This document shows, piece after piece, positions 16,773 to 25,485 of a stretch of 43,188 bases of DNA (positions are counted from its first letter, which is position 1; each line of letters starts with the position of its first letter). A program made the translations under genes and the position numbers. The stretch spans positions 1 through 43,188 of the forward strand of contig CAJUHY010000018.1 in the NCBI GenBank assembly GCA_910585895.1, in the 5' to 3' direction. Source of the stretch: an uncultured Lachnospiraceae bacterium (GTDB lineage: Bacteria; Bacillota; Clostridia; Lachnospirales; Lachnospiraceae). The notes beneath the pieces are model-generated. The model was not told where the DNA came from. It saw nothing but the letters and a program-made list of their open reading frames with translations, and did no database searches.

Positions 16773-17603
16773 ATGGTAGATAAAATAACATTTATGGAGA
16801 CGTTGCATTCCGTGCAGGATATTATGAGGGCAAGTGCTTCGCCTATGACAAAAGAAGAAATCCAGGTCTATTTTAAAGATATGGACTTATCAACAAAGCA
16901 GCAGGAAATGATATACGAATTTCTGCAGAAGCCTCAGCAAGAATCCATAGAAGAAATAGAGGAACAGGAAGGAGAGGACGCTGCCGATACTAAGAAGCAA
17001 TCTGGCGCAAAATCTTTATCCGGAGCAAAGGCGAAGTCAGCACAAAAGCCACAGAACCCGCATTTTCAGATGTATTTAAAAGAAATTTCCGCGATACCGG
17101 CGTTGACGGGAGAGCAGCAGAATCTGCTGTATCAACGTCTGCTGGCAGGTGAAGAAGCTGTTATAGAAGAAATTTCTCACCAATGGCTTAAGAAAGTAAT
17201 CAGGATTGCCGGAGAATATGTGACGCCGCGGGTGTTTTTGGAGGATTTGGTACAGGAAGGAAATATCAGCCTGCTGCTGGGCTTAGGGCAGATCAGCGGG
17301 AATGCTGCGGAGTATGGCGTGGATGAAGCCAAACCTCTGGAACAAACGCAGCAAAAGCGTGTGGAGAAATGTCTGGAAGGATTTATCCGGGAGGGCATGG
17401 AGCAGTACCGCCGGGAGTTGGAGGGAGAAGCCGACAGCGAAAATACAATTCTGGCCAAAGTCAGTCTGCTGCATGAGGCACGTAAAGCTTTGGCAGAAGA
17501 AAATGGCACAGATCCTACGATTGAGGAGCTTTGTGAGTATACGCGGATTTCGCCGCAGGAGATTGCGGATATTCTGGACTTACATGAGAAAGCAAGGCAG
17601 TGA
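16773..17603 (+). CDS. Sigma-70-like protein lacking regions 2.3-2.4 and 4
   Basis: A 276-aa protein. ATG 16773 is preferred over 16761 because GGGAG at 16763-16767 lies just upstream. Residues about 1-90 are a helical, acidic and Lys/Ala-rich extension. From about residue 93 the sequence follows sigma-70 region 1.2 (NPHFQMYLKEISAIPALTGE) and the start of region 2 (LEDLVQEGNISLLLGLGQI). The promoter-melting and -10 recognition part is replaced by unrelated sequence. A region-3-like helical bundle (ARKALAEENGTDPTIEELCE) ends the protein, and region 4 is absent. It cannot be a normal sigma factor. It could bind core polymerase as a modulator or anti-sigma-like decoy, or be degenerate. The next small gene follows 35 bp later. 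Confidence 0.7.
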   Translation: MVDKITFMETLHSVQDIMRASASPMTKEEIQVYFKDMDLSTKQQEMIYEFLQKPQQESIEEIEEQEGEDAADTKKQSGAKSLSGAKAKSAQKPQNPHFQMYLKEISAIPALTGEQQNLLYQRLLAGEEAVIEEISHQWLKKVIRIAGEYVTPRVFLEDLVQEGNISLLLGLGQISGNAAEYGVDEAKPLEQTQQKRVEKCLEGFIREGMEQYRRELEGEADSENTILAKVSLLHEARKALAEENGTDPTIEELCEYTRISPQEIADILDLHEKARQ

Positions 17604-17638
17604 TGGTATCAGAATGGAAATAAGAAAGGAGCGTTAAG

Positions 17639-17815
17639 ATGAATTTAGGACCAATAGAGTATATAGTGGCACGGATTGACGGAGACTATGCATATCTGCT
17701 GCAGGAGGAGCAATCGAAGGAGGAAGAAAAATGTGTTGCCAGAGCGTTGCTCCCCCCGGAAATAGCGGAGGGAACAAGGCTCCATTATGAGATGATGGAG
17801 TACACCATCAGATAA
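17639..17815 (+). CDS. Small DUF3006-like protein
   Basis: A 58-aa protein with AAAGGAG at 17625-17631 before ATG 17639. The sequence (YIVARIDGDYAYLLQEE, then ARALLPPEIAEGTRLHYEM) follows the DUF3006 pattern: a short beta protein beginning with a V-x-R-I-D/E motif, a Leu-Pro-x-x-I turn and a G-x-x-L strand. Function is unknown. It follows the sigma-like gene by 35 bp in the same direction and is probably co-transcribed. Confidence 0.7.
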   Translation: MNLGPIEYIVARIDGDYAYLLQEEQSKEEEKCVARALLPPEIAEGTRLHYEMMEYTIR

Positions 17816-17823
17816 ACATTTAC

Positions 17824-17902
17824 CTTAAGCGTAGTGCGGGCTGCGGATAATGGGATATATCTGATTAAGCGCTGTGCGGGCTGCGGATGACAGGTTGAAT
17901 CT
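17824..17902. repeat. 40-bp imperfect tandem duplication at 3' end of spoVFB
   Basis: A unit of about 40 bp occurs twice with a 40-bp period. GTGCGGGCTGCGGAT is identical at 17834-17848 and 17874-17888, and TTAAGCG precedes both copies. Read on the minus strand both copies encode nearly the same C-terminal peptide: QIQPVIRSPHSA-stop in the gene and QIYPIIRSPHYA-stop after it. Confidence 0.8.
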
Positions 17903-18464
17903 GTTTGCCGTTCAGTGCGCAGTTGATGGTTTCCGGCAGAAGTTCCGTGAAAGCCGTCATTGAGTTCGGCTTTGCCTGGTAATCATCCTGCCCAAAGGGT
18001 ACAAAATAGATATTTTTTGTATTCAGGAGAATACCAATATTTTTCAGATTCATTCCCAGGGCATCGTTTGTGGACAGGGAAATCACCAGAGGGCGGTTAT
18101 TGCGCAGGTGTGATTTTGCTGCCATCAGTACAGGAGTGTCAGAAATTCCATTTGCCAGTTTAGAAAGCGTGTTTCCAGTACAAGGCGCAATTACCAGGAT
18201 ATCCATCAGCCCTTTAGGACCAATTGGTTCAGCAGCTGGAATCGTGGTGATGGGCGCATGGCCGGTAAGCTGCTTAGCGCGTTCAAGGAAAGAGGCGCTT
18301 GTGCCAAAACGTGAGTCCAGGGAAGAAGCGTTTAGGGAAAAGACCGGGAGAAGTTTTGCGCCGGTCTCTTTTAAGTGTTCCAATGCCAGAAATATTTTTT
18401 CATATGTGCAAAAGGAACCGGTGAAGCCGACTCCAATGGATTTGTCATGAAAATCATAAAGCAT
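17865..18464 (-). CDS. spoVFB: Dipicolinate synthase subunit B
   Basis: A 199-aa flavoprotein-fold protein (SpoVFB/DpaB). The pattern GVGFTGSFCTYEKI at the N-terminus, PIGPKGLMDILVIAPCTGNTLSKLANGISDTPVLMAAKSHLRNNRP in the centre and ISTNDALG-type loop are characteristic. With subunit A it oxidises dihydrodipicolinate to dipicolinic acid in the mother cell; dipicolinate then loads the spore core with calcium. The start overlaps the end of spoVFA by 11 bp, so the pair is translationally coupled. Its presence shows that the organism makes or recently made endospores. The 3' end carries a short tandem duplication. Confidence 0.93.
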   Translation of the reverse strand: MLYDFHDKSIGVGFTGSFCTYEKIFLALEHLKETGAKLLPVFSLNASSLDSRFGTSASFLERAKQLTGHAPITTIPAAEPIGPKGLMDILVIAPCTGNTLSKLANGISDTPVLMAAKSHLRNNRPLVISLSTNDALGMNLKNIGILLNTKNIYFVPFGQDDYQAKPNSMTAFTELLPETINCALNGKQIQPVIRSPHSA

Positions 18465-19323
18465 GTTCAGTCATCCTTTCTATGGTTTGGCCGATGATTC
18501 TGCCGGCGTTGACAGGGGAGAAACGTCCAGGAATGCCCGGAATCCGATAATAGGGCAGCAAACATTTCTCCGTAGTATCTGCTGGGAAACCAAAAGGAGC
18601 AGAGGCAATGTCAAAAATATGACAGGAACTATGCAGCTGCGTTAATTGCGATGTCTCCAGGATGGAAGCAGGTACCGTGTTAATTACAATCTGGCACTGC
18701 GGTAAAAGTTTAGAGAAATCATTTTCACGGATTAGAGAGATACCTTTAGATTCCGCTTCGTTTATTTTCACAGTATCCTGTTCGATAAGATATATATTTT
18801 GGCATAGCGGAAGGAAAGTATTGGCAATTTCTTTGCCGCAGCAGCCATAACCAAGAAGCAGTATATTGGCACAAGATAAAGCGAAAGGCGTGCAGCGTAT
18901 GACTTCCGCGAGAAGTCCCTCCGCTGTGAGTCGTGCATTTTCTTTCTGGAATAAAGGGAAATTGCCCCAAATCACAGTCTGGCAGCCGATATTTTTAAGA
19001 AGTTCCTGATATTTCCCTGGCAAACTGTGTGCTGCAATAATATGGTCTGCTGACAGCGAATTCCACAAATCCTCCAGGCCACAGGAAGGGTAGATTTCTG
19101 TCTGGAACAGATGGACATTATCACGCGTCAAAGGCGTTGGGGCCAGCACAAGACTGGGATGTTCCAGAGACTGAGCGATACTGTCGGTCTGTCTGATTTC
19201 TGAATGATATGGGAAATCAGGCGTATGGCAGCATATGACTTTATAGCCCCGGGCATTTAGATATTCTGCCGCATAACATTGTCTCAGGTCTCCACCGATT
19301 ATGGTGATAGATGATGCTTCCAT
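18454..19323 (-). CDS. spoVFA: Dipicolinate synthase subunit A
   Basis: A 289-aa protein of the SpoVFA/DpsA family. The N-terminal domain begins ITIIGGDLRQCYAAEYLNARGYKV. A second Rossmann fold follows at about residue 150 with the dinucleotide-binding motif LLLGYGCCGKEIA. The segment IASAPFGFP and the C-terminal PGIPGRFSPVNAGRII are family hallmarks. It provides the NAD(P)H-dependent part of dipicolinate synthase. GAGG at 19333-19330 on the minus strand supports the ATG. It forms an operon with spoVFB and is expected to be mother-cell specific. Confidence 0.94.
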   Translation of the reverse strand: MEASSITIIGGDLRQCYAAEYLNARGYKVICCHTPDFPYHSEIRQTDSIAQSLEHPSLVLAPTPLTRDNVHLFQTEIYPSCGLEDLWNSLSADHIIAAHSLPGKYQELLKNIGCQTVIWGNFPLFQKENARLTAEGLLAEVIRCTPFALSCANILLLGYGCCGKEIANTFLPLCQNIYLIEQDTVKINEAESKGISLIRENDFSKLLPQCQIVINTVPASILETSQLTQLHSSCHIFDIASAPFGFPADTTEKCLLPYYRIPGIPGRFSPVNAGRIIGQTIERMTEHAL

Positions 19324-19351
19324 AAGTTTCCTCGAAAAGAAATAATCCCTA

Positions 19352-19378
19352 CAATATATGAAAATAGAAGAAAAGTGT
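19352..19378 (-). promoter_or_regulatory. Possible SigK-type promoter of spoVFAB
   Basis: On the minus strand AC (19378-19377), 16 nt, and CATATATTG (19360-19352) approximate the late mother-cell SigK consensus (AC, 16-17 nt, CATANNNTA). SigK is known to drive spoVF in Bacillus subtilis. The last -10 position differs from consensus. Confidence 0.4.
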
Positions 19379-19528
19379 GTCTGTACCTAGAGTATGGGTT
19401 AGTTTGCAGTTCCTCAAACTTACCTGAATTGGGCATTGTTTAATTGAATATAAACCAGTCACAAGAAAATATCTTTAGATAAATTTTAGATTTTTTAGAA
19501 AATTTCCATAGGAATTTTTGGACAACAT

Positions 19529-19537
19529 TGCTATAAT
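19529..19537 (+). promoter_or_regulatory. Extended -10 promoter of the two-component operon
   Basis: TGC-TATAAT at 19529-19537 is a perfect extended -10 element about 49 bp before the histidine kinase start. No good -35 is visible, as is common for this promoter class. Confidence 0.6.
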
Positions 19538-19585
19538 AGTTAAGTGTAAAATAATTTGTTATTATGGCAGAATGTGAGAATTATC

Positions 19586-21076
19586 ATGAAATTACGGACA
19601 AGGCTGATTATTTCATTTTTCATTATTATACTGGTGCCGGTGCTGCTGGCAGGAGCCACTATGTGGGGATTCGGAAAATATCAGATGCGCACTATGCGGC
19701 AGATTTACGATACGGATGGCAATGCATACGATTATTTTGTGAATTCTTTTGAAGCGCTCAGCCGTTTTACGAAGTCTACATATGAAGAGCTGCAGAGAGT
19801 GGCAGGAGAGATGCCCGAGAAATTGGAGGACAAAGCGTATCTGGATCAAATTAACCGGGAATTGGAAGCCAGGTATTCTTATCTTGTCGTAAGACGTGGG
19901 GAAGAATTAATTTATGAGGGCAATGGGGTTTCTGAAGATAAACTCAAGCAGAATTTGCCGGAATATGACAGCGATGTACTGCAGAGTGCGGGTTCCGGAT
20001 TCTATATGGAAGGGGAAGAACAGGCTCTGATAAAGCAGATTGATGTGGTCTTTCAAGATGGGAGCAAGGGGAGCGTCTTTATTATTACTTCTATGGAACA
20101 GCTGATACCAGATGTCAAAGGTATTTTGGTGGATTTGATGATTTCTGTACTGTTGATTCTGATTTTTACGGCAGGAATGCTGACTGTATGGATTTATCAG
20201 GGAATTATCAATCCTATCCATAAGCTGCAGATGGCAACGGAGAATATCAAAGCCGGAAATCTGGACTTCACCGTTGAAGCAGAAGGGCAGGACGAAATCA
20301 GTGAATTGTGCCGTAATTTTGAGGAGATGCGTTTTCGCCTGAAAGAATCTGAGGAAGAAAAGCTGACGGGAGAGAAGGAGAACCGTGTACTTATCAGCAA
20401 TATTTCCCATGATTTGAAAACGCCGATTACCGCGATAAAGGGATATGTGGAGGGTATTATGGACGGCGTGGCAGATACGCCCCAGAAGCAGGATAAGTAT
20501 ATCCGCACCATATACAATAAGGCAAATGAGATGGACACGCTGATTAACGAGCTGACTTTATATTCTAAGATAGATACCAACCGTATTCCTTATAATTTCA
20601 GCCGTATCAATGTGGCGGATTATTTTGAGGATTGTGTGGAGGAAGTGGGGTTGGATTTGGAAGCTAAGAACATCCGCCTCAATTACATTGATTATGCAGA
20701 CCGCGATGTGTTGATTATTGCGGATCCGGAACAACTTCGGCGGGTGATTAACAATATTATCAGCAATTCTATCAAGTACCTGGACAAGGAGCAGGGGTTT
20801 ATCAACATTCGAATACGTGATGTGGGAGATTTTATCCAAATTGAATTTGAGGACAATGGAAAAGGAATTCCGGCCAAAGACCTGCCCTATATTTTTGACC
20901 GCTTTTACCGGGCGGATGCTTCCAGGAATTCTTCCACCGGCGGCAGCGGAATCGGGCTGTCGATTGTGAAGAAAATAATAGAAGACCATGGGGGCAAGAT
21001 ATGGGCCAATAGCAAGGAGGGCACAGGCACAATCATGTATTTTGTAATTCGGAAATATCAGGAGGTAACAAGTTGA
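19586..21076 (+). CDS. Membrane sensor histidine kinase (HAMP-HisKA-HATPase)
   Basis: A 496-aa sensor kinase when started at ATG 19586 (GTGAG at 19574-19578). TM1 is at about residues 6-28, an extracytoplasmic sensor of roughly 155 residues follows, and TM2 is at about 186-210. Then come HAMP (IINPIHKLQMATENIKAGNLDF), the phosphoacceptor H275 in ISNISHDLKTPITAIKG, the N box (NNIISNSIKYLD), G1 (DNGKGIP), F box and G2 (GGSGIGLSIVKKI). The 3' end overlaps the response regulator start by 4 bp (TTGA). The ligand is unknown. The architecture is that of cell-envelope stress sensors. Confidence 0.93.
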   Translation: MKLRTRLIISFFIIILVPVLLAGATMWGFGKYQMRTMRQIYDTDGNAYDYFVNSFEALSRFTKSTYEELQRVAGEMPEKLEDKAYLDQINRELEARYSYLVVRRGEELIYEGNGVSEDKLKQNLPEYDSDVLQSAGSGFYMEGEEQALIKQIDVVFQDGSKGSVFIITSMEQLIPDVKGILVDLMISVLLILIFTAGMLTVWIYQGIINPIHKLQMATENIKAGNLDFTVEAEGQDEISELCRNFEEMRFRLKESEEEKLTGEKENRVLISNISHDLKTPITAIKGYVEGIMDGVADTPQKQDKYIRTIYNKANEMDTLINELTLYSKIDTNRIPYNFSRINVADYFEDCVEEVGLDLEAKNIRLNYIDYADRDVLIIADPEQLRRVINNIISNSIKYLDKEQGFINIRIRDVGDFIQIEFEDNGKGIPAKDLPYIFDRFYRADASRNSSTGGSGIGLSIVKKIIEDHGGKIWANSKEGTGTIMYFVIRKYQEVTS

Positions 21077-21762
21077 GTAAAGTATTAATTATTGAAGATG
21101 AAGTGGCAATTGCCGATTTAGAGAGGGATTACCTGGAGTTGAGCGGGTTTGACGTGGAGGTCGAGAATGATGGCAACTGCGGTCTTGCGCGAGCTTTAAG
21201 CGAAGAATTTGATATGTTCATTTTGGATTTAATGCTGCCGGGTGTGGACGGTTTTGAAATCTGCAAGAAAATCCGCGAGAATAAGAATACGCCGATTCTG
21301 ATGGTGTCGGCGAAGAAAGACGACATTGATAAGATACGCGGGCTGGGGCTGGGGGCAGACGATTACATTACAAAACCGTTTTCCCCCAGCGAGCTGGTTG
21401 CCAGAGTGAAGGCGCATCTTTCCCGCTATGAGAGGCTAATCAACAGCAATGTCCAGGAAAATGATATCGTAGAGATTCGTGGTCTTAAGATTGATAAGAC
21501 GGCAAGGCGGGTTTGGGTTAATGAAGAAGAAAAACAGTTTACCACCAAAGAATTTGACCTTCTGTCATTTCTTGCACAGAATCCTAACCGCGTGTTCAGT
21601 AAGGAAGAATTGTTCAGCAGAATTTGGGATTTGGAATCGGTGGGTGACATTGCCACGGTGACTGTGCATATTAAGAAAATCCGCGAAAAGATAGAACTGA
21701 ACACGGCGAAACCCCAGTATATCGAGACAATTTGGGGTGTAGGATACCGTTTTAAAGTGTAA
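21073..21762 (+). CDS. OmpR/PhoB family response regulator
   Basis: A 229-aa regulator starting at TTG 21073 inside the kinase stop (TTGA overlap), with AGGAGG at 21060-21065. The receiver has the acidic pocket (E8-D9), phosphoacceptor D52 in FILDLMLPG, and the conserved K in YITKPFSP near residue 101. From about residue 130 a winged-helix DNA-binding domain follows (EEKQFTTKEFDLLSFLAQNPNRVFSKEELFSRIW and TVTVHIKKIREKIE). It is the cognate partner of the adjacent kinase. Targets are unknown. Confidence 0.95.
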   Translation: MSKVLIIEDEVAIADLERDYLELSGFDVEVENDGNCGLARALSEEFDMFILDLMLPGVDGFEICKKIRENKNTPILMVSAKKDDIDKIRGLGLGADDYITKPFSPSELVARVKAHLSRYERLINSNVQENDIVEIRGLKIDKTARRVWVNEEEKQFTTKEFDLLSFLAQNPNRVFSKEELFSRIWDLESVGDIATVTVHIKKIREKIELNTAKPQYIETIWGVGYRFKV

Positions 21763-21805
21763 CATTTTTGTCAGTACACGAAGAAGACAGATGGAGAGAG
21801 CCCTG

Positions 21806-22519
21806 ATGAATCAGAAGATAGAGATTATTTACGAAGATCAGGATTTGCTGGTATGCCGTAAGCCGCCGGGGATTCCGGTGCAGACGGCGAAGCTGGCGCA
21901 GCTTGATATGGAGAGCCTTTTGCGCAATTATTTTATGGAAAAAGGAGAGGAGAACCTGCAGGTATTTGTAGTGCATCGCCTGGACCAACCGGTGGAGGGA
22001 GTCATGGTATTTGCCAGGAATCAGCGGGCAGCGGCAGAGCTTAGCCGCCAGTCCCGGGAGAGACAAATGGATAAGACCTACCTGGCTCTGGTGGAGGGAA
22101 TATTCACGGAACCGTTCGGTGTACTGGAGAATTATCTTTTGCATGACAGGAAGACGAATTCCTCGCGTGTGGTAACGCAGGGGACGCCAGGGGCGAAACA
22201 TGCAAAACTCACATACGAGACAGAGAATGTATATAAGGGGCAGGATATCAGTCTTGTGCGTGTACAGCTTTTGACCGGCAGGCATCATCAAATCCGCGTA
22301 CAAATGGCATACGCCGGACATCCGTTGGCAGGCGACCGGAAATATAACGCCGGTAGTTACAGGGAAGCTTCGATTGGTCTGTGTGCTGTTAAAATTGCTT
22401 TTGTACATCCAATTACAGGAGAGTCTATGGAATTTGCTGTGGAGCCGCAGGGGCAGGCATTTCAGTCGTTCCTTTTGGTTTCTGAGGCAATTAGCAAAGG
22501 GCTGGAAACAAGAATATAA
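21806..22519 (+). CDS. RluA family pseudouridine synthase
   Basis: A 237-aa protein from ATG 21806 (GGAG at 21793-21796); ATG 21791 is an in-frame alternative. The N-terminus (IIYEDQDLLVCRKPPGIPVQT) and the catalytic loop HRLD60 are those of RluA-type enzymes, which isomerise uridine in rRNA or tRNA. The residues after the catalytic Asp are QPVEG instead of the common RxTSG. LLTGRHHQIRVQMAYAGHPLAGDRKY near residue 170 is the conserved motif III. There is no S4 domain, so it is the short form. It lies 43 nt after the response regulator and may share its transcript. The RNA target is unknown. Confidence 0.92.
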   Translation: MNQKIEIIYEDQDLLVCRKPPGIPVQTAKLAQLDMESLLRNYFMEKGEENLQVFVVHRLDQPVEGVMVFARNQRAAAELSRQSRERQMDKTYLALVEGIFTEPFGVLENYLLHDRKTNSSRVVTQGTPGAKHAKLTYETENVYKGQDISLVRVQLLTGRHHQIRVQMAYAGHPLAGDRKYNAGSYREASIGLCAVKIAFVHPITGESMEFAVEPQGQAFQSFLLVSEAISKGLETRI

Positions 22520-22546
22520 TTTACGGTAAGTGCGCATACTGTTTCC

Positions 22547-23578
22547 ATGAGGAATGATGTGAAAGAAAGTATGCGGAAAATAGGGAAGATTTTGGGAATT
22601 ACCCTGGCAGTTTATGTCTGTCTCCGTTGGCTGCTGCCGCTGGTAGTTCCTTTTTTTATTGCTTTTCTGCTGGCAAAGCTCATGAATCCCTTGGTAGAAA
22701 AGCTGGAAGAAAAATTAATATGGAAAAGAGGCATTTGGTCAACACTGCTGGTGAGTCTGCTGTTTCTGGTGCTTGGATTTTTAGTGGTTCTGTTTGTGGG
22801 CACTTTGCTTGGGCAGATGAAAACAGTGGTAAGCAATATGGAGATGTATAAGCGGCAGGCGGGAGATTTTTTTCGCGAATGCTGCTGCCAGGTTGAAGTC
22901 TTTACCGGAATACAGGCCAAAGATATTGAGGAGAATGTGCAAAGACAGCTTCCGGGGCTCATGCAGCATATGAAAACCAATGTGGTCCCAGTATTGATGA
23001 ACGGAACAATTTCCTATGCCAAAAGTATGTTTATTTGGGTGGGAATCTGCTTTGTTATCATAATCAGTACGGTCCTGATATTAAAGGATTATCGCAAAAT
23101 AAAGTCGTGCCTGCAGAATCATCCTGTCGGGCAAATGGGGCTCAAAGTCTGTCGGAGGACGTATGAAGCGGGCGGGGCTTACTTGAAAGCGCAGTTTATT
23201 ATCATGCTGATAATCACGGCAGTCTGTGTAATGGGACTGTATCTGTCAGGCAATGAATATGCATTGCTGACAGGCTGTGGTATAGGAATCTGCGATGCCA
23301 TGCCCTTTTTGGGGACCGGAACTATCTTTGTGCCATGGGCGCTGATTGAAATGCTTCAGGGTGAGTATATGCTGGCGGTTATCTATACGGTTATTTATAC
23401 AATTTGCAGTATTTTACGAGAAATTTTGGAGCCAAAACTTCTGGGAAATAAATTGGGAATGCATCCTCTGACAGTCATTGTCAGTATCTATGTAGGGCTT
23501 GGAATATATGGACTGTGGGGATTTGCTTTAGGACCGCTTTCCTATATATTGATTCGGGAAATTTACTTGACAATCTGA
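22547..23578 (+). CDS. AI-2E / YtvI-type permease family membrane protein
   Basis: A 343-aa polytopic protein. Hydrophobic helices lie at about residues 12-43, 65-90, 158-180, 215-235 and 240-330. The N-terminal VPFFIAFLLAKLMNPLVEKLE, the central soluble segment and the C-terminal DAMPFLGTGTIFVPWAL and EPKLLGNKLGMHPLTVI are hallmarks of the AI-2E transporter superfamily, to which sporulation protein YtvI belongs. Family members export small molecules or exchange Na+ and H+; the role is not firm here. The start follows the pseudouridine synthase by 27 bp. Confidence 0.88.
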   Translation: MRNDVKESMRKIGKILGITLAVYVCLRWLLPLVVPFFIAFLLAKLMNPLVEKLEEKLIWKRGIWSTLLVSLLFLVLGFLVVLFVGTLLGQMKTVVSNMEMYKRQAGDFFRECCCQVEVFTGIQAKDIEENVQRQLPGLMQHMKTNVVPVLMNGTISYAKSMFIWVGICFVIIISTVLILKDYRKIKSCLQNHPVGQMGLKVCRRTYEAGGAYLKAQFIIMLIITAVCVMGLYLSGNEYALLTGCGIGICDAMPFLGTGTIFVPWALIEMLQGEYMLAVIYTVIYTICSILREILEPKLLGNKLGMHPLTVIVSIYVGLGIYGLWGFALGPLSYILIREIYLTI

Positions 23579-23615
23579 GGAAATTATTTTAGAATAGCCG
23601 TATATATCTGGTGTG

Positions 23616-23644
23616 TTGACACATTTTTAATTTATTTCGATATG
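23616..23644 (+). promoter_or_regulatory. SigA promoter of the T-box-proS unit
   Basis: TTGACA at 23616-23621 and GATATG at 23639-23644 (17-bp spacer) precede the T-box leader; TATGAA at 23641 with 19 bp is an alternative -10. Confidence 0.6.
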
Positions 23645-23654
23645 AATGTGTTGT

Positions 23655-23900
23655 CACTCAGGAATAAAGGAAAAGCGTTGAAGAGGAACAGTACGGATAA
23701 GAAGATGCACAGAGAGGAAATCACAGGTGAGAGATTTTCCATACCAATATTCGGAACCCGCCTTGGAGCTGCGCATGGGAGTGTGCCGTATGGGCTGCGT
23801 TAAGGCTGCAGAGAGAATGACAAGTGTGCATTAATCAGGGTGGTACCGCCGGTATTCCGGTCCCTATGGGGATTGGAAGCCCGGCATTTTTTATTTTGTA
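23655..23900 (+). promoter_or_regulatory. T-box riboswitch (proline) upstream of proS
   Basis: The leader carries the conserved T-box AGGGTGGTACCGCCGG at 23837-23852. It also carries the 5' stem I elements (GAAGAGGAACAGTA, then AGAGAGGAAATC with GGTGAGAGATTTTCC) and a 3' terminator whose stem GCCGG...CCGGC (about 23848-23885) ends in ATTTTTTATTTT. In this class uncharged tRNA pairs with the specifier loop and with the UGGN of the T-box, which stabilises the antiterminator so that transcription continues into the synthetase gene. Its place 120 bp before proS indicates tRNA-Pro sensing. I did not fix the specifier triplet by eye. Confidence 0.92.
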
Positions 23901-24019
23901 GGATTAGCTTGTCAAAAGGTTGGGAATATATGGTTCTGAAAAATTGCGAAAGTGTCTTCCTGTTAGAATAAAAAAATCTGCACACTCATACAAAATGATA
24001 GAAAAGGAGAATGAAATTT

Positions 24020-25462
24020 ATGGCGAAAGACAAGAAGTTAGTGGAGGCCATCACATCTATGGATACTGATTTCGCACAATGGTATACGGATGTGGTAAAA
24101 AAGGCGGAATTGATTGATTATTCCAGTGTAAAAGGCTGTATGGTCATAAAGCCGGCAGGGTATGCAATCTGGGAGAATATTCAAAATGAGTTGGACAGGA
24201 GATTTAAGGAGACGGGGGTAGAGAATGTCTATATGCCCATGTTTATCCCGGAGAGTTTGCTTCAGAAAGAAAAAGACCATGTAGAGGGGTTCGCACCGGA
24301 AGTTGCCTGGGTAACCCACGGCGGTTTAAATCCGCTGCAGGAAAGGATGTGTGTCAGACCTACATCGGAAACGCTGTTCTGTGACTTCTATGCAAATGAT
24401 ATTCAGTCCTACCGTGACTTGCCCAAGTGCTATAATCAGTGGTGCTCCGTGGTGCGTTGGGAGAAAGAGACCAGACCGTTTCTGCGTTCCAGGGAATTTT
24501 TATGGCAGGAGGGGCATACGGCACATGCAACTGCCGGGGAAGCAGAAGAGCGCACAATTCAAATGCTCAACCTGTATGCGGATTTTTGTGAGGAAGTGTT
24601 GGCAATGCCGGTTGTTCGTGGAAAGAAGACAGACAAAGAAAAGTTTGCAGGAGCAGAGGCAACCTATACCATTGAGGCATTGATGCATGACGGTAAGGCG
24701 CTTCAATCTGGCACCAGCCACAATTTTGGCGATGGTTTTGCCAAAGCATTTGATATCCAATATACAGACCGCGATAATAAATTACAGTATGTGCACCAGA
24801 CCTCCTGGGGCATGACAACCCGACTGATTGGAGCAATTATCATGGTACATGGCGATGATTCCGGGCTTGTGCTGCCTCCGCGCATTGCGCCTGCGCAGGT
24901 GATGGTGATTCCGATTCAGCAGCATAAAGAAGGTGTCTTGGATAAGGCAGCAGAGTTGAGGGATATCTTGAAGAAAGCTGGAATCCGTGTGAAGATGGAT
25001 GACAGCGAGAAGAGTCCGGGCTGGAAGTTCTCGGAACAGGAAATGCGTGGTATACCCATCCGTGTGGAACTGGGACCTAAAGATATAGAAGCTGGGAAAT
25101 GTGTGTTGGTACGTCGCGATACACGCGAGAAAATCGAATGTACCCTGGACCAGGTGGCAGAAACAGCAGAGAGGCTCTTGCAGGACATTCAGAAGGATAT
25201 GTATGCACGTGCCAAAGAACATCTGGAATCTCATATTTCTGAGGTGAAGTCCTACGCTGCATTTAAAGATGCGGTCGAGAATAAGCCTGGTTTTATCCGT
25301 GCGATGTGGTGCGGCAGTGAGCAATGCGAGGTTAAGATAAAAGAAGATACTACGGCAACATCACGCTGTATGCCTTTGAAGGAGGAAGCAGCAGTTTCGG
25401 ACGTATGCGTATGCTGCGGAAAGCCGGCGCATAAGTTGGTGTACTGGGGAAAAGCATATTAA
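24020..25462 (+). CDS. proS: Prolyl-tRNA synthetase (archaeal/eukaryal-like type)
   Basis: A 480-aa class II aminoacyl-tRNA synthetase charging tRNA-Pro. ATG 24020 fits AGGAG at 24005-24009 (10 nt), whereas ATG 24011 is too close. Motif 1 is around VKGCMVIKPAGYAIWENIQ, the motif 2 loop around RWEKETRPFLRSREFLWQEGHTAH, and motif 3 near LIGAIIMVHGDDSGLVLPPRIAP. The anticodon-binding domain begins at about residue 290 and ends in a zinc-binding-like region with Cys pairs (CGSEQC, CVCCG). Its length and lack of the editing insertion mark the ProS type 3 form. Expression is controlled by the upstream T-box. Confidence 0.96.
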   Translation: MAKDKKLVEAITSMDTDFAQWYTDVVKKAELIDYSSVKGCMVIKPAGYAIWENIQNELDRRFKETGVENVYMPMFIPESLLQKEKDHVEGFAPEVAWVTHGGLNPLQERMCVRPTSETLFCDFYANDIQSYRDLPKCYNQWCSVVRWEKETRPFLRSREFLWQEGHTAHATAGEAEERTIQMLNLYADFCEEVLAMPVVRGKKTDKEKFAGAEATYTIEALMHDGKALQSGTSHNFGDGFAKAFDIQYTDRDNKLQYVHQTSWGMTTRLIGAIIMVHGDDSGLVLPPRIAPAQVMVIPIQQHKEGVLDKAAELRDILKKAGIRVKMDDSEKSPGWKFSEQEMRGIPIRVELGPKDIEAGKCVLVRRDTREKIECTLDQVAETAERLLQDIQKDMYARAKEHLESHISEVKSYAAFKDAVENKPGFIRAMWCGSEQCEVKIKEDTTATSRCMPLKEEAAVSDVCVCCGKPAHKLVYWGKAY

Positions 25463-25485
25463 AGAAATTATTTAAGAAGTACAGT

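Noticed and set aside
21752..22537. 261-codon minus-strand frame opposite the pseudouridine synthase
   Set aside because: The sense strand encodes a clear RluA-type enzyme. The antisense product looks like a shadow, with Cys/His/Arg-rich composition.
23616..23660. TTGTGTCA-like dyads near the proS promoter considered as an operator
   Set aside because: The T-box leader already explains proS control, and the similarity between the two halves (TGTTGACACA and GTTGTCAC) is weak.
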